A DNA stretch of 64,000 nt from an uncultured Alphaproteobacteria bacterium (GTDB taxonomy: Bacteria > Pseudomonadota > Alphaproteobacteria > Puniceispirillales > UBA1172): contig OY288107.1 of NCBI GenBank assembly GCA_958431225.1, forward strand, positions 1,515,501-1,579,500. Direction: 5' to 3'. The position numbers were made by a program, and so were the translations under genes. The notes under the pieces were generated by a model. The model made no database searches, was not told the DNA's origin, and saw only the letters and a list, made by a program, of their open reading frames with translations. This document shows positions 62,735-64,000 of the stretch, piece after piece (within the stretch, counting starts at the first letter, position 1; every line of letters begins with the position of its first letter).

Positions 62735-64000
62735 ATGACAGCAACAGCGCAACAAAAACGCGCCCTATCAGAAGCGGACGACCTAGACGCTAAAGCAAAG
62801 GCAGGTGCGGAATTCAAAACCACCGGTGCCGAGGCGGTGTTGCGTGTGCTTGAAGACCTTGGGGTTGATGTGATTTTCGGCTATCCCGGCGGGGCGGTGT
62901 TGCCGATTTATGATGCGTTGTTTCAGCGCAATTCCATCCGCCATATCCTCGTCCGCCACGAACAGGCCGCCGTGCATGCCGCCGAAGGCTATGCACGTTC
63001 AACGGGCAAAGTTGGCGTGGTGTTGGTGACTTCGGGGCCCGGGGCTACCAATGCGGTCACGGGGCTGACCGATGCGCTTTTGGATTCTGTGCCGATTCTG
63101 TGCATTAGCGGGCAAGTGCCGACACATCTAATCGGCAATGATGCGTTCCAAGAGGCGGACACGGTGGGCATCACCCGTGCTTGCACCAAATATAATTATC
63201 TCATCAAAGACGCCGAACGTTTAGTGCCGGCGCTTTATGAGGCGTTTCATGTGGCGCGTTCAGGGCGTCCGGGACCGGTCGTGGTGGATTTGCCCAAAGA
63301 CATTCAATTCGCCGAAATTGATATGCAAACGGCAGATGCGGCAAAAACTCGTGCCACCCGCCGTTATCGCCCGGTGGTAAAACCCCCTGAATCGGCGATA
63401 AAACAAGCCGCTGATATGTTGCTGTCGGCACAACGTCCGGTGATTTATGGCGGCGGCGGTATCATCAATGCGGGCGATGAAGCATCAAAGACTTTAGCCG
63501 AATTGGTGGCATTGACGCGCTTCCCTGCTACCTTGACTTTGATGGGGTTAGGGGCGTTGCCGGCGGAGGATAAACATTTTCTTGGGATGTTGGGGATGCA
63601 CGGCACTTATGAAGCCAACATGGCGATGTATCATGCGGATGTGATGCTCAATATCGGGGCGCGATTTGATGATCGCGTGACCGGCTTGACCTCTGGATTT
63701 TCGCCGAATTCGCGCAAGATTCATATTGATATTGATAAATCCTCCATTGATAAAAATATCAAAGTAGAATTGGGAATTGTCGGCGATGCCGGACAGGCAC
63801 TCAAAATGTTGGTGGCAGAATTGAAAAAACGCAAAACCGCTTTGGGGCGGATGAATATCAAAGAATGGTGGGAGAAAATTGAAGATTGGCGTTCCATCCG
63901 TTGCCTTGATTACGACCAAAAGGGCGACATCATCAAACCCCAATACGCCATCCACCGCCTCTGGCAGAAATGCGCGAAAAAGGACGTTTATGTCACCACT
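62735..64000 (+). CDS. ilvB: Acetolactate synthase large subunit (partial)
   Basis: The first 422 residues of IlvB, cut by the right edge. After an unusual polar 30-residue start (many Ala, Gln, Lys), the catalytic Glu is in RHEQAAVHAAEGYARSTG (broken here), with GPGATNAVTGL, FQEADTVGIT and the FAD/central domain up to GARFDDRVTG. It makes acetolactate or acetohydroxybutyrate for branched-chain amino acids. The ATG at 62735 follows AAGGAAATACGA. The ThDP motif lies beyond the edge. Confidence 0.95.
   Translation, partial: MTATAQQKRALSEADDLDAKAKAGAEFKTTGAEAVLRVLEDLGVDVIFGYPGGAVLPIYDALFQRNSIRHILVRHEQAAVHAAEGYARSTGKVGVVLVTSGPGATNAVTGLTDALLDSVPILCISGQVPTHLIGNDAFQEADTVGITRACTKYNYLIKDAERLVPALYEAFHVARSGRPGPVVVDLPKDIQFAEIDMQTADAAKTRATRRYRPVVKPPESAIKQAADMLLSAQRPVIYGGGGIINAGDEASKTLAELVALTRFPATLTLMGLGALPAEDKHFLGMLGMHGTYEANMAMYHADVMLNIGARFDDRVTGLTSGFSPNSRKIHIDIDKSSIDKNIKVELGIVGDAGQALKMLVAELKKRKTALGRMNIKEWWEKIEDWRSIRCLDYDQKGDIIKPQYAIHRLWQKCAKKDVYVTT

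Overview
The window looks like a chromosome segment of a free-living, probably marine, alphaproteobacterium. Three things support this. The tmRNA gene at 55086-55415 is circularly permuted (acceptor piece first, then the tag-coding piece), as in alphaproteobacteria. The gene orders sspB-fumarase and thyA-folA-(mrp)-hflK-hflC-degP-miaA-ilvB are typical of that class. Catabolic genes for taurine/sulfonates (xsc), polyamines and guanidino compounds, plus TRAP and glycine-betaine-type transport genes, fit an osmolyte user. Species cannot be named from the sequence alone.

Layout. 1-1539: left-truncated glycine-betaine-type ABC transporter (ATPase, binding protein). 1635-9205: a LysR regulator divergent from an unusual catabolic operon: flavin reductase-aldehyde dehydrogenase fusion, luciferase-like monooxygenase, alpha/beta hydrolase, ThDP enzyme and ureohydrolase. 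9260-11407: tRNA-Met followed by an AT-rich insert with a YHYH protein and a PIN(DUF4411)/ImmA-IrrE toxin-antitoxin-like pair. 11545-16964: hydrolase, DEAD-box helicase, ABM protein, BioY, UDP-glucose dehydrogenase, GmhA. 17017-18059: two divergent related membrane proteins, one with a repetitive His/Ser tail. 18106-26975: a metal-dependent cyclase, polyamine catabolism (glutamine-synthetase-like enzyme, aminotransferase, agmatinase, amino-acid oxidase) and a TRAP transporter. 26972-35753: carbonic anhydrase, Thr/Ser dehydratase, PHP protein, acyl-CoA ligase, GST, xsc, pyrC, pyrE. 35737-39626: deacetylase-like protein, aldehyde dehydrogenase, a third ureohydrolase, YbaK.

39640-41057 is the most unusual stretch. 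Five related, promoter-bearing, apparently structured RNA units (A-E) flank an AT-rich gene for an Abi_2/AbiF-type HEPN protein, and three 18-bp direct repeats lie just upstream of that gene. Both strands of the main helix vary together between units, and in three units a second downstream pairing would form a pseudoknot. This is a candidate RNA-antitoxin/HEPN-toxin locus, or a multicopy small-RNA array into which an abi gene was inserted.

41058-49754: central carbon metabolism (pckA, fbp, tkt, gap, pgk) with an HD-domain protein and azlCD. 49751-51489: an AT-rich two-gene module (DUF488 protein with an extra N-terminal domain, plus an unrecognised partner). 51599-64000: msrA, rpmJ, rhodanese, fumarase, sspB, ssrA, thyA, folA, mrp, hflKC, degP, miaA and the start of ilvB, which runs off the right edge behind a U-rich leader.
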